A DNA stretch of 20,070 nucleotides. Origin: Acholeplasmataceae bacterium. Lineage in GTDB: Bacteria; Bacillota; Negativicutes; Acidaminococcales; Acidaminococcaceae. Positions 1 to 6,013 of the stretch are shown one piece after another. The stretch is taken from contig JAAYIB010000116.1 of assembly GCA_012744295.1 (NCBI GenBank), positions 1 to 20,070 on the forward strand, read 5' to 3'. The first letter of the stretch is position 1, and each line of letters begins with the position of its first letter. The notes beneath the pieces are model-generated. The model was given only the letters and a program-made list of their open reading frames with translations, did not search any database and was not told the DNA's origin. The position numbers and the translations under genes were made by a program.

Positions 1-202
1 TTGTTATTACCTCCGTGGACGCGGCAATTTCCAGTTCCGGTTTTTCATATCTCGTTGCTGTCACAAGTATCTGTCCCAAAGTGAAAGCTTCCTGCTCTTT
101 TACCGCTGCCATGGCTTCTGTGCCCGCGAGCAGTGTCCCCGTCAGCATAAGCGCCATTATGACGCTCATGTTGACCTTTTTACTTTTTTCCCCTTTTTTC
201 AT
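1..202 (-). CDS. TonB-dependent outer-membrane receptor, N-terminal part (BtuB-like), cut by the left edge
   Basis: The reading frame starts at an ATG at 202-200 and is open to the window edge (67 codons). A GAGAGGAAG Shine-Dalgarno lies upstream. The first 30 or so residues are a Sec signal peptide: basic start (MKKGEKSKK), hydrophobic core (VIMALMLTGTLLA), then an AMA cleavage site. The mature start carries ILVTATRYEKPELEIAAST, which resembles the VTA(N/T)R...T segment at the start of the plug domain in BtuB and related TonB-dependent receptors. Substrate assignment rests on context: a cobalamin riboswitch sits directly upstream, and a BtuC-type permease and a cobamide-remodelling candidate precede it. 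It would move cobamides across an outer membrane using TonB energy. The barrel is not visible. An iron-siderophore or heme receptor is the alternative, but the riboswitch argues against it. Confidence 0.75.
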   Translation of the reverse strand, partial: MKKGEKSKKVNMSVIMALMLTGTLLAGTEAMAAVKEQEAFTLGQILVTATRYEKPELEIAASTEVIT

Positions 203-277
203 ATAAGTCTTCCTCTCAAAGTTTTTTCTTCATAAATTTCCGTTATTCGATTATGGGCCCTTATAAAGCCCAAACAT

Positions 278-305
278 AAAAAGTCCCTTCCAAAATGGAA
301 GGGAC
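278..305 (-). terminator. Intrinsic terminator of the receptor-gene riboswitch
   Basis: On the minus strand a perfect 10-bp stem (GTCCCTTCCA / TGGAAGGGAC) with a 3-nt loop is followed by TTTTTATG. It lies 75 nt past the cobalamin aptamer and about 75 nt before the receptor start codon, so it is placed to act as the expression platform. A second, weaker GGGC/GCCC hairpin follows at about 255-271. Confidence 0.8.
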
Positions 306-379
306 AGGATGTAAAATACTGCCGAAAGCAACATTTCCACGCCATTACCTCCCCATCGCTCGTAGGTCAAACAGTAATA

Positions 380-538
380 AAACAACGGACAGTTCTTCTG
401 ACTCGGGTTCATCGCAAATTCAAGCCTTCCCAAATTGATTCAGTGGCATTTTTGGACTTGCTTCCCCTTACAGCGGCGGGACCGTGTCGGCTTTTCACCG
501 AACTTTCCTATTAAGCCTGTATAAGGCATCCGTTGTTT
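380..538 (-). promoter_or_regulatory. Cobalamin riboswitch upstream of the TonB-dependent receptor
   Basis: Read on the minus strand, the stretch carries the conserved cobalamin aptamer blocks in order: GGTGAAAAGCC, then the B12 box CACGGTCCCGCCGCTGTAA (about 467-486), GCCACTG (441-447), GGGAAGGCTTGAA (419-431), and GAACCCGAGTCAGAAGAACTG near the 3' end. The ends close with a perfect 10-bp P1 helix (529-538 with 380-389). The aptamer begins about 14 nt after the stop codon of the upstream gene, and no convincing promoter lies between them, so it probably acts on read-through transcripts of the operon. The predicted effect is that bound adenosylcobalamin favours the downstream terminator and lowers receptor expression. 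A 60-codon open frame overlapping this element is not a gene. Confidence 0.9.
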
Positions 539-552
539 CCGATATTAAATTT

Positions 553-1512
553 TTAATCCTTGGTCAAGAGACCCTGCTGCAGCTTTACCATAGCTGCAAG
601 CTCTTCGAAACTGTCGTAATATAGTTCATGAACAAGATAATCAGGCTGAATCAGGTCAAGCAACCTCTTTATTCGTGCCTGTGCCCAAGGCTCGTGCTTG
701 TCAATGCAGGCAATGTGCAACGGCACGTTGCCTGCATCTTTCTTATCAGGCAGTTTTCTCTTCAAACCGCGCAGGTACTCTCCCGAAAGGGAAGAGCTTA
801 GATGGATGCCTTTGATTTTATTCCTGACAGGTCCAAGTTTCCCTATGGTTTCACAGATGTAGCCGAGAGCTTCCTGTTCATTTTGCAGATGCTGATTAGT
901 GTTCATCAAGTGTCCAGTGTCAAGCATTATGCCCGTGTTCTCACCTTCGATCAGGGAAAAGAATTTTTCAGCAATCTTTCTGTCAGTGAGCCTCAGCCCC
1001 GGCCACCATAAATTCTCAAAAAGTACTGTAACCTGTTGCGGAACAATAGAACGCACGGCGTTGTAAACTTCTGCAGCAGCCTCGACAACTTCCTCATCCG
1101 TATACTTGAAAGCAAAGGTGAAGATCTCCTCGTCATCCGACTCGCTGATATGCCAGACGAGATACTCCGGTTCTTCCTTTAAGGCAAGTCTAATGTTTGA
1201 ACGAATTGCCTCCAGCCATTCCTCTTTGTTGCCTGCGCCTTGATAAAACTTCCTTAATTCATGCTCGGAAGCAAACTTAGAGGCAAGAAATTCATTACGG
1301 TCATGCCACAAGTCAAGCCAATACGGCCAAAACTTTAGATGAACCCCCATAGTAGTATTAACATAAGTTTGGGCAAAAGGTTCGTTCTGGTAAATATAAA
1401 GTTCGATGCCGTCAAGGCCTGTTTGCTGCAGGTAACTGCCGATTTCCTTGTCAGTCAGCGGTATATCGCTCTCGTAACCGGGAATCGGACAATAGTTTAT
1501 AAGCTGCTTCAT
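553..1512 (-). CDS. cbiR: AP-endonuclease-2-superfamily TIM-barrel metalloenzyme, candidate cobamide-remodelling enzyme CbiR
   Basis: This is a 319-residue xylose-isomerase-like/AP_endonuc_2 barrel. The ATG at 1512 is preferred because AAGAAGG lies just upstream; an in-frame ATG 15 codons earlier has no Shine-Dalgarno. A full endonuclease-IV-style set of metal ligands can be matched by hand: H58 (GVHLKF), H121 (VWHIS), E166 (FENLW), D198 and H201 (LDTGH), H237 (GIHLSS), D271 and H273 (DKH), E296 (VHEL). The D-x2-H and D-x-H spacings equal those of E. coli Nfo. CbiR, described from Akkermansia, is an AP-endonuclease-2-superfamily member that hydrolyses the phosphoribosyl bond of the cobamide nucleotide loop so the lower ligand can be replaced. 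The name here rests mainly on position between two cobalamin riboswitches and after btuC. A generic sugar-phosphate isomerase or a DNA-repair enzyme is the alternative. Confidence 0.7.
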   Translation of the reverse strand: MKQLINYCPIPGYESDIPLTDKEIGSYLQQTGLDGIELYIYQNEPFAQTYVNTTMGVHLKFWPYWLDLWHDRNEFLASKFASEHELRKFYQGAGNKEEWLEAIRSNIRLALKEEPEYLVWHISESDDEEIFTFAFKYTDEEVVEAAAEVYNAVRSIVPQQVTVLFENLWWPGLRLTDRKIAEKFFSLIEGENTGIMLDTGHLMNTNQHLQNEQEALGYICETIGKLGPVRNKIKGIHLSSSLSGEYLRGLKRKLPDKKDAGNVPLHIACIDKHEPWAQARIKRLLDLIQPDYLVHELYYDSFEELAAMVKLQQGLLTKD

Positions 1513-1609
1513 GGGGTACCTTCTTTCCAACCATAATATCAAGCCTGATTTCGCCATGGCATAACGGTTTTCTCATAAGGCGCTTGCAGGAATACCTTAT
1601 CGGTAATCT

Positions 1610-2383
1610 TTAAGCTAAAGGTAAAACCTCAAAGGACTCCGACAACAATTTCCCGGCCGCCTCGTCCCATTCAAAGAGCAGAATCGCCTCCTTGCCGTTG
1701 TAGGCGAGCCTTGTCATCCCATTTACAACTACGGCACTTTTTGCCGTGCCAAGGTCCATAGTCGGAGTTTTTCCAGTTTGATTGCAAACCCAAACAGGCG
1801 CTCCGCTTATTAAGGAACATCTTTGCCAGGCCTTTTCCGGCAGGCCGCCGCCACAGTCGAAATCCTGCCAGGCGGCAGGAACAATTACAAGGTCAACCGC
1901 CTGTGCCTTGGCGGCCTCAGCATTTTTATCGTACCAGGAATCAGAGCAAATTAAAATCCCTATCTTTTGTCTTTCATAATAAAACGCTGCCAGTGTCGAG
2001 CCTTTTTGACTCCAGGCCTCGGCACCTACGTCGTGGCCGGTCATCTTGTACTGCCGGCCGACAATTTCTCCCGCAGGAGAAATAGCAAGGCAGCTGTTAT
2101 AGCTTTTTCCTGTTGCCGGATTATATTCCCCGCAGCACAGGAAGGTTAGTACGCCCAACTCGCGCGATAGCGCAAGCATGTCATCTATTTTATAGTTTGG
2201 CACAAGGTTGCGTTCAAAGTGCGCATCATTAAGAGCAAAGAAATATCCCTGCAGCGCAGTCTCCGGTGTAACCACCCAGCCTGCACCGGCTCTTGCTGCT
2301 CTGCGCAGGTTATCGGCGATTTTTACGGCATTGTCCGCAACCGGTCCCCGGCTTAATTTTAAATGCAGAAACGCTATCTTCAC
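1610..2383 (-). CDS. Nitrilase-superfamily carbon-nitrogen hydrolase in a B12-controlled operon, substrate unknown
   Basis: The product has 257 residues, with a GTG start 5 nt after GGAGGTG. The whole chain is one carbon-nitrogen hydrolase domain with the Glu-Lys-Cys triad visible: E41 (VTPETALQGY), K113 (RQYKMTGH) and C146 (ILICSDSWY). It has no signal peptide or membrane segment, so it is probably cytoplasmic. The family hydrolyses amides, nitriles or carbamoyl groups through a cysteine thioester. The gene lies 35 nt after btuC and 97 nt before the CbiR candidate, in one transcription unit headed by a cobalamin riboswitch. Context suggests an amide in a corrinoid or in a cobamide breakdown product, such as a side-chain carboxamide or the aminopropanol amide that CbiZ cuts in other bacteria. 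That is inference; nothing in the sequence names the substrate. Housekeeping use (for example omega-amidase or N-carbamoyl amidase) cannot be excluded. Confidence 0.85.
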   Translation of the reverse strand: MKIAFLHLKLSRGPVADNAVKIADNLRRAARAGAGWVVTPETALQGYFFALNDAHFERNLVPNYKIDDMLALSRELGVLTFLCCGEYNPATGKSYNSCLAISPAGEIVGRQYKMTGHDVGAEAWSQKGSTLAAFYYERQKIGILICSDSWYDKNAEAAKAQAVDLVIVPAAWQDFDCGGGLPEKAWQRCSLISGAPVWVCNQTGKTPTMDLGTAKSAVVVNGMTRLAYNGKEAILLFEWDEAAGKLLSESFEVLPLA

Positions 2384-2418
2384 CGGCCACCTCCATAGAA
2401 TGTCGCTTCGTTATTTTT

Positions 2419-3456
2419 TTATACAGACTGCTTCTGCATCCGCCTTAAGAGATACAGGAAATAGGGCGTTCCCAAAAGTGCCGTCATAATTCCTACCCTT
2501 ACCTCGGCCGGAGGCATCATAACACGCCCCAAAGCATCACAAAGAACAAGGAACATACCTCCGACAAGCGCACTCGCAGGCAAGAGCAAACGATGGTCGG
2601 GACCGATAAGCATTCTCATCATGTGTGGAACAACAAGACCGACAAAGCCAATGTTACCGCTGACACAGACCGAAGTCGCCGTTGTGACTGCTGCCAAGAG
2701 CAAAAGCCCCATCCGATATCGCATAACAGGCATGCCCACTGCCTTTGCCTCCGTATCGCCCAAAGCCAGAATATTTAAATGCCTCGCCAGCGAAAGCATC
2801 AGAATTACTCCCGTTATAATCGGCCCAAGGGCTATATAGACGTGCTCCCAACGGCGATAATCGAGTCCTCCGACAATCCAGAAAAGATACTGCTGAAGCT
2901 TCTGCTCATTCATAAAAGTCAAAAGTCCGGAGGTAATCGCTCCCAGCAGCATACTGACGGCGACTCCAGCTAACAGCAATGTCATCACAGGTATTTTACC
3001 ATTCTTCTTTGCTAAAAATACCGTCAGAAGCACTGCACAAACTGCGCCGCAAAAAGCAAAAGCCGGCATCACAAACATGCTGTAGGCCGAAACTCCAAGG
3101 GCAATGGATAAAACGGCGCCGGTGGCGGCGCCGCTCGAAACGCCGATTATTCCGGGGTCTGCCAGGGGATTGCTGAAAATACCTTGCATAACGGCTCCCG
3201 ATATACCTAAGGCTGCCCCTACCAGTAGACCTGTCAGCATCCTCGGAAAACGTATATACCAGATAACGGCCTGTTGTTCTTGCGTAAACTCCCAGCCGCC
3301 AATCTCGGGCAGGTTCAGCTGATGAGCAACAATTGCAAAAATACTGCCTGCAGGAATGCTGATTTGACCGAAAAGCAGAGAGGCAAAAGCTGACAGGAGT
3401 AAAAAGGCACCCAATAAAGCCAGAATTTTCCCTGCGTTGTTTCTTTTGATCAACAT
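2419..3456 (-). CDS. btuC: FecCD/BtuC-family ABC transporter permease, probable vitamin B12 importer
   Basis: The product has 345 residues and is a polytopic inner-membrane protein of the FecCD family, at the usual family length. Family signatures are present: RFPRMLTGLLVGAALGISG with AVMQGIFSNPLADPGIIG, then GDTEAKAVGM, GFVGLVVPHMMRMLIGPDHR, and a C-terminal GIMTALLGTPYFLYLLRR. It would form the homodimeric channel of a type II importer fed by a BtuF-type binding protein and driven by a BtuD ATPase. Neither partner is encoded in the window. Sequence alone does not separate B12 from siderophore or heme permeases. The cobalamin riboswitch directly upstream and the cobamide genes downstream support B12. 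GGGAGGT lies 10 nt before the ATG. Confidence 0.87.
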   Translation of the reverse strand: MLIKRNNAGKILALLGAFLLLSAFASLLFGQISIPAGSIFAIVAHQLNLPEIGGWEFTQEQQAVIWYIRFPRMLTGLLVGAALGISGAVMQGIFSNPLADPGIIGVSSGAATGAVLSIALGVSAYSMFVMPAFAFCGAVCAVLLTVFLAKKNGKIPVMTLLLAGVAVSMLLGAITSGLLTFMNEQKLQQYLFWIVGGLDYRRWEHVYIALGPIITGVILMLSLARHLNILALGDTEAKAVGMPVMRYRMGLLLLAAVTTATSVCVSGNIGFVGLVVPHMMRMLIGPDHRLLLPASALVGGMFLVLCDALGRVMMPPAEVRVGIMTALLGTPYFLYLLRRMQKQSV

Positions 3457-3543
3457 GTATTACTTACCTCCCGCGACTCTTTGCTAAATACAAATATTTC
3501 GTTTTTAAATCTTTAACAAGCTTAGACAGAATTGAAACAGATA

Positions 3544-3574
3544 AAAGAAAAGCCCCCAGCTTATGACTGAAGGC
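3544..3574 (-). terminator. Riboswitch expression-platform terminator before btuC
   Basis: On the minus strand GCCTTCAG / CTGGGGGC forms an 8-bp stem (two G-U pairs) with a 7-nt loop, then TTTTCTTTT. It lies between the cobalamin aptamer and btuC. An upstream segment (GGAAGCTCCGG on the minus strand, 3609-3619) can pair with the GGGGGCTT arm and is a possible antiterminator. Confidence 0.75.
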
Positions 3575-3632
3575 AAGAAACAGCAAAACAAGGCACGAAG
3601 TAAATCGTCCGGAGCTTCCTATCTCTCGCAGG

Positions 3633-3755
3633 TAATATGCTCAACCAAGCCGGCAGGTTTCTGGCTTAAGCAAAAATGCTTTCACAGAGGCGGGACCGCG
3701 CCGGATTCAAACCGGCTTCCATTTAAAGCCCTTACGGGCACCATTTTAAATATTA
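3633..3755 (-). promoter_or_regulatory. Cobalamin riboswitch controlling btuC and the downstream genes
   Basis: The minus strand shows the aptamer blocks GGTGCCCGTAAGGGC, AAATGGAAGCCGGTTTGAATC, the B12 box GCGGTCCCGCCTCTGTGA, and AAGCCAGAAACCTGCC at the 3' side. A 6-bp UAAUAU/AUAUUA helix closes the ends. It is shorter between the B12 box and the final block than the receptor-side copy (a small hairpin AAGC...GCTT replaces the longer arm), so the two aptamers are different subtypes and not a recent duplication. It sits about 5 nt after the expected transcription start and 177 nt before the btuC start codon. Confidence 0.9.
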
Positions 3756-3767
3756 AATTACCAGTTA

Positions 3768-3796
3768 AATTTATCACAAGTTTCTCTTTTCGTCAA
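3768..3796 (-). promoter_or_regulatory. Promoter of the cobalamin operon
   Basis: On the minus strand TTGACG (3796-3791) is separated by 17 nt from TAAATT (3773-3768). The start point would fall near 3760, just before the aptamer, which is the expected geometry for a riboswitch leader. Confidence 0.7.
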
Positions 3797-3830
3797 GATG
3801 CCGCTCTTTTCACCATCTCTCCCCCTCAAA

Positions 3831-3859
3831 TTGTCGAATCCTAGTATATCTGATATAAT
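3831..3859 (+). promoter_or_regulatory. Promoter of the DUF896-pseudouridine synthase pair
   Basis: TTGTCG at 3831-3836, a 17-nt spacer, and a perfect TATAAT at 3854-3859. Its -35 box is 34 nt from that of the divergent cobalamin promoter. AAGGAG follows before the ATG at 3886. Confidence 0.75.
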
Positions 3860-3885
3860 CCTATTGACTATGAAAGGAGACAAAT

Positions 3886-4074
3886 ATGGGAATAACAGCA
3901 CTTATAACAAGGATAAATGAACTGGCAAAAAAGAAACGCACACACGTCCTCACGCATCAGGAAATGCTCGAGCAAAAGGAGCTTTATGAAATTTATCTGC
4001 AAAACATCAGGCGACAGGTGAAAAACCAGTTGGATAAAATCGAAGTCGTTGACATAAGAACTACGGGGCATTAA
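3886..4074 (+). CDS. DUF896 (YnzC/UPF0291) family small protein
   Basis: The product has 62 residues. The family pattern is clear: RINELAKKKR near residue 10, LTHQEMLEQKELYEIYL in the middle, and RRQVKNQLDKI at the end. Homologues such as B. subtilis YnzC are short helical hairpin proteins of unknown biochemical role; ynzC itself lies in an SOS operon with yneA and yneB. No LexA-box-like palindrome was noticed at this promoter. The start follows AAGGAG by 8 nt. The gene ends 1 nt before the next start codon, so translation of the two is probably coupled. The shared mRNA does not by itself tell what this protein does. Confidence 0.85.
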   Translation: MGITALITRINELAKKKRTHVLTHQEMLEQKELYEIYLQNIRRQVKNQLDKIEVVDIRTTGH

Positions 4075-4075
4075 A

Positions 4076-4942
4076 ATGACAGCCTACTCTCTGAACCTAA
4101 ACGATGGACCATGCAGCGTGCGCTCATTACTCAAGCAAAACGGTTTTTCCCTGACTAACTGCCGCCGCATTCAACGCGAGGGGAGCGTTTGCGTCAATGA
4201 CAGGCCTGCATCTTTAAAAAGCATTATATATCCGGGCGATATCGTGACTATAGACCTTACCGCGACTCCTTCGCCAGTTATTCCCGAACAGGCGGAATTG
4301 CTGATTGCCTACGAAGATGAGGAACTGATAGTCATCAACAAGCCTGCGGGCGTCCTTGTTCATCCGACTGTTAAGGAAGGCGGGCAGACAATTGCCAATT
4401 TTCTTGCCTATTACTTTGCCGCGAAAGGCTTAAACACAAAGATCCACCCTTTGTACAGACTTGATCGCAACACCTCAGGCCTCGTTATATTCGCGAAAAA
4501 GCCGGAAATTCAGCATCAGCTTTCCTTACAGGAACTGCAAAAAGAATACCTCGGGCTGCTGCAAAACTGCCCGCCTGAAGGCGCGGGTGTGATTAAATTT
4601 CCGATTGGCCGCAAGCCTGGCAGCATTATTGAACGGCAGGTGGATTGTGTGAACGGCAAAAAGTCCCTCACAAGCTATACGGTTTTAGCGAAATACGCTC
4701 GCGGTGCCTGCCTCGTAAAATTTCAGCTGCACACGGGAAGAACCCATCAAATCAGGGTGCATTCCGCGGCTATAGGCTGCCCTCTTGTCGGTGACAGCCT
4801 TTACGGCGAGCCCGGGCCTCAAACAAGGCAGGCTCTGCATTGCTGGCGCATCACCTTCCGCCATCCTCTTCGAGGGAGCTTAATCAAAATTTCCGCGCCG
4901 CTTCCGCAGGAATTCCTGAGATTGCTTGCAAATTATCGTTAA
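4076..4942 (+). CDS. RluA/RluD-family pseudouridine synthase
   Basis: The product has 288 residues. An S4-like RNA-binding segment occupies roughly residues 13-65 and the pseudouridine synthase domain about 75-285. The catalytic motif is HPLYRLDRNTSGL with the nucleophilic aspartate at D130. Further family blocks are ELIVINKPAGVLVHP (substrate-binding Lys-Pro loop), KEYLGLL, and LVKFQLHTGRTHQIRVH. It isomerises uridine in rRNA or tRNA. The exact target cannot be read from the sequence, since Firmicutes carry several RluD-like paralogues. There is no strong Shine-Dalgarno before the ATG, only CGGGG, and the start is 1 nt after the DUF896 stop, which points to translational coupling. Confidence 0.9.
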   Translation: MTAYSLNLNDGPCSVRSLLKQNGFSLTNCRRIQREGSVCVNDRPASLKSIIYPGDIVTIDLTATPSPVIPEQAELLIAYEDEELIVINKPAGVLVHPTVKEGGQTIANFLAYYFAAKGLNTKIHPLYRLDRNTSGLVIFAKKPEIQHQLSLQELQKEYLGLLQNCPPEGAGVIKFPIGRKPGSIIERQVDCVNGKKSLTSYTVLAKYARGACLVKFQLHTGRTHQIRVHSAAIGCPLVGDSLYGEPGPQTRQALHCWRITFRHPLRGSLIKISAPLPQEFLRLLANYR

Positions 4943-4974
4943 AATTATTACATAAGCCATTTTTACTGCAGCTG

Positions 4975-4983
4975 TGCTATAAT
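4975..4983 (+). promoter_or_regulatory. Extended -10 promoter of the aldolase gene
   Basis: TGC followed directly by TATAAT (4978-4983), with no recognisable -35 hexamer 16-18 nt upstream. It lies in the 74-nt gap before the aldolase and 34 nt from its start codon. Confidence 0.6.
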
Positions 4984-5016
4984 TAGGATAAACAAACTAT
5001 AAAGGGAGGTAATTTT

Positions 5017-5946
5017 ATGCCTTTAATAACATCTGCGGAAATGTTTAAGAAAGCTTACGAAGGCCAATATGCCGTTGGCGCCTTTAACGTCAATAACATG
5101 GAAATCATTCAGGGCATAGTTGATGCAGCCAAAAGCGAGAAGTCCCCGCTCATACTCCAGGTATCTGCAGGTGCACGCAAATATGCCAAGCATATCTATC
5201 TTATGAAGTTGGTCGAGGCTGCCGTGGAAGACACCGGCCTGCCAATCTGTCTGCATCTTGACCATGGCGAAGATTTCGAAATCTGCAAATCCTGTGTTGA
5301 CGGTGGCTTTACTTCGGTAATGATTGACGGCTCCAAACATTCTTTTGAAGACAATATCGAACTGACAAGGCGCGTCGTCGACTATGCCCACAATAAAGGT
5401 GTTGTGGTTGAGGCCGAGTTGGGCAAGCTGGCCGGCGTGGAAGACGCTGTCAAGGTTGCCGCCAAAGACGCGACCTACACGGACCCCGACCAGGCTGTCG
5501 AATTTGTCGAGCGTACCGGTGTTGATTCTTTGGCTATTGCCATTGGTACCAGTCACGGTGCCTACAAGTTCAAAGGCAAACCGGAGCTTGATTTTGCCCG
5601 ATTGGAGAAAATCAGTGATCTTTTGCCTAATTTTCCGCTGGTTCTCCACGGCGCCTCAACCGTATTGCCTGAATTCGTAGCGCTTTGCAACCAATATGGT
5701 GGAAAAATCGAAGGTGCGCAGGGAGTCCCTGAAGAAATGCTCTTGCGTGCGGGCAAGTTTGGTGTCTGTAAAATCAATATTGACACAGACCTGCGGCTTG
5801 CAATGACAGCCTCTATCCGTCAGTATCTTGCGGCCAACCCCGGCGACTTCGATCCCCGCCAGTATCTGCGCCCTGCGCGCCAGGCCATTCAGGACATGGT
5901 AACGCACAAGATGCGCAATGTTTTAAATTCCAGCAACCGCATCTAA
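5017..5946 (+). CDS. fba: Class II (zinc-dependent) fructose-1,6-bisphosphate aldolase
   Basis: The product has 309 residues. It catalyses reversible cleavage of fructose-1,6-bisphosphate to dihydroxyacetone phosphate and glyceraldehyde-3-phosphate in the cytoplasm (glycolysis/gluconeogenesis). Visible active-site features are the catalytic Asp and first Zn ligand in LHLDHGED (D82, H83), the acidic EAELGKLAG block (E132, E134), H180 in GTSHGAYKF, and H211 in LVLHGAS. GGKIEGAQGVPEEMLLRAG (about residues 229-247) is an insertion relative to the shorter B. subtilis FbaA type. A strong AAAGGGAGG Shine-Dalgarno precedes the ATG. It appears to be a single-gene unit between its own promoter and a strong terminator. 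A tagatose-bisphosphate or other KbaY-type aldolase is a less likely reading. Confidence 0.92.
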   Translation: MPLITSAEMFKKAYEGQYAVGAFNVNNMEIIQGIVDAAKSEKSPLILQVSAGARKYAKHIYLMKLVEAAVEDTGLPICLHLDHGEDFEICKSCVDGGFTSVMIDGSKHSFEDNIELTRRVVDYAHNKGVVVEAELGKLAGVEDAVKVAAKDATYTDPDQAVEFVERTGVDSLAIAIGTSHGAYKFKGKPELDFARLEKISDLLPNFPLVLHGASTVLPEFVALCNQYGGKIEGAQGVPEEMLLRAGKFGVCKINIDTDLRLAMTASIRQYLAANPGDFDPRQYLRPARQAIQDMVTHKMRNVLNSSNRI

Positions 5947-5970
5947 TAACATCAATTACTCATTATGTAA

Positions 5971-6008
5971 AAACCGGGCTTTATTCTTTTACGAATAAAG
6001 CCCGGTTT
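5971..6008. terminator. Bidirectional intrinsic terminator between fba and the racemase gene
   Basis: A perfect 16-bp inverted repeat (AAACCGGGCTTTATTC / GAATAAAGCCCGGTTT) with a 6-nt loop. T-rich tails follow on both strands, so it can end the plus-strand aldolase transcript and the minus-strand larA transcript, which converge here. Confidence 0.9.
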
Positions 6009-6013
6009 CTTTA

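Noticed and set aside
251..433. 60-codon open frame on the minus strand before the TonB-dependent receptor
   Set aside because: It lies inside the 3' part of a cobalamin riboswitch and through its terminator hairpin; the conserved RNA motifs explain the sequence and the peptide resembles nothing.
539..567. Possible promoter TTGACC-17-TATCGG just before the second cobalamin riboswitch
   Set aside because: The -10 box is poor and the implied start would fall inside the P1 helix of the aptamer, removing one of its strands.
1525..1609. Possible extra small gene or longer N terminus between the nitrilase and the CbiR candidate
   Set aside because: The in-frame upstream ATG has no Shine-Dalgarno and the 15 added residues do not fit the family start. 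Only a weak ATAAGG/CCTTAT hairpin was seen in the gap.
5023..5649. 208-codon open frame antisense to the aldolase gene
   Set aside because: It is the shadow of a strongly conserved fba gene, and no promoter or Shine-Dalgarno supports it.
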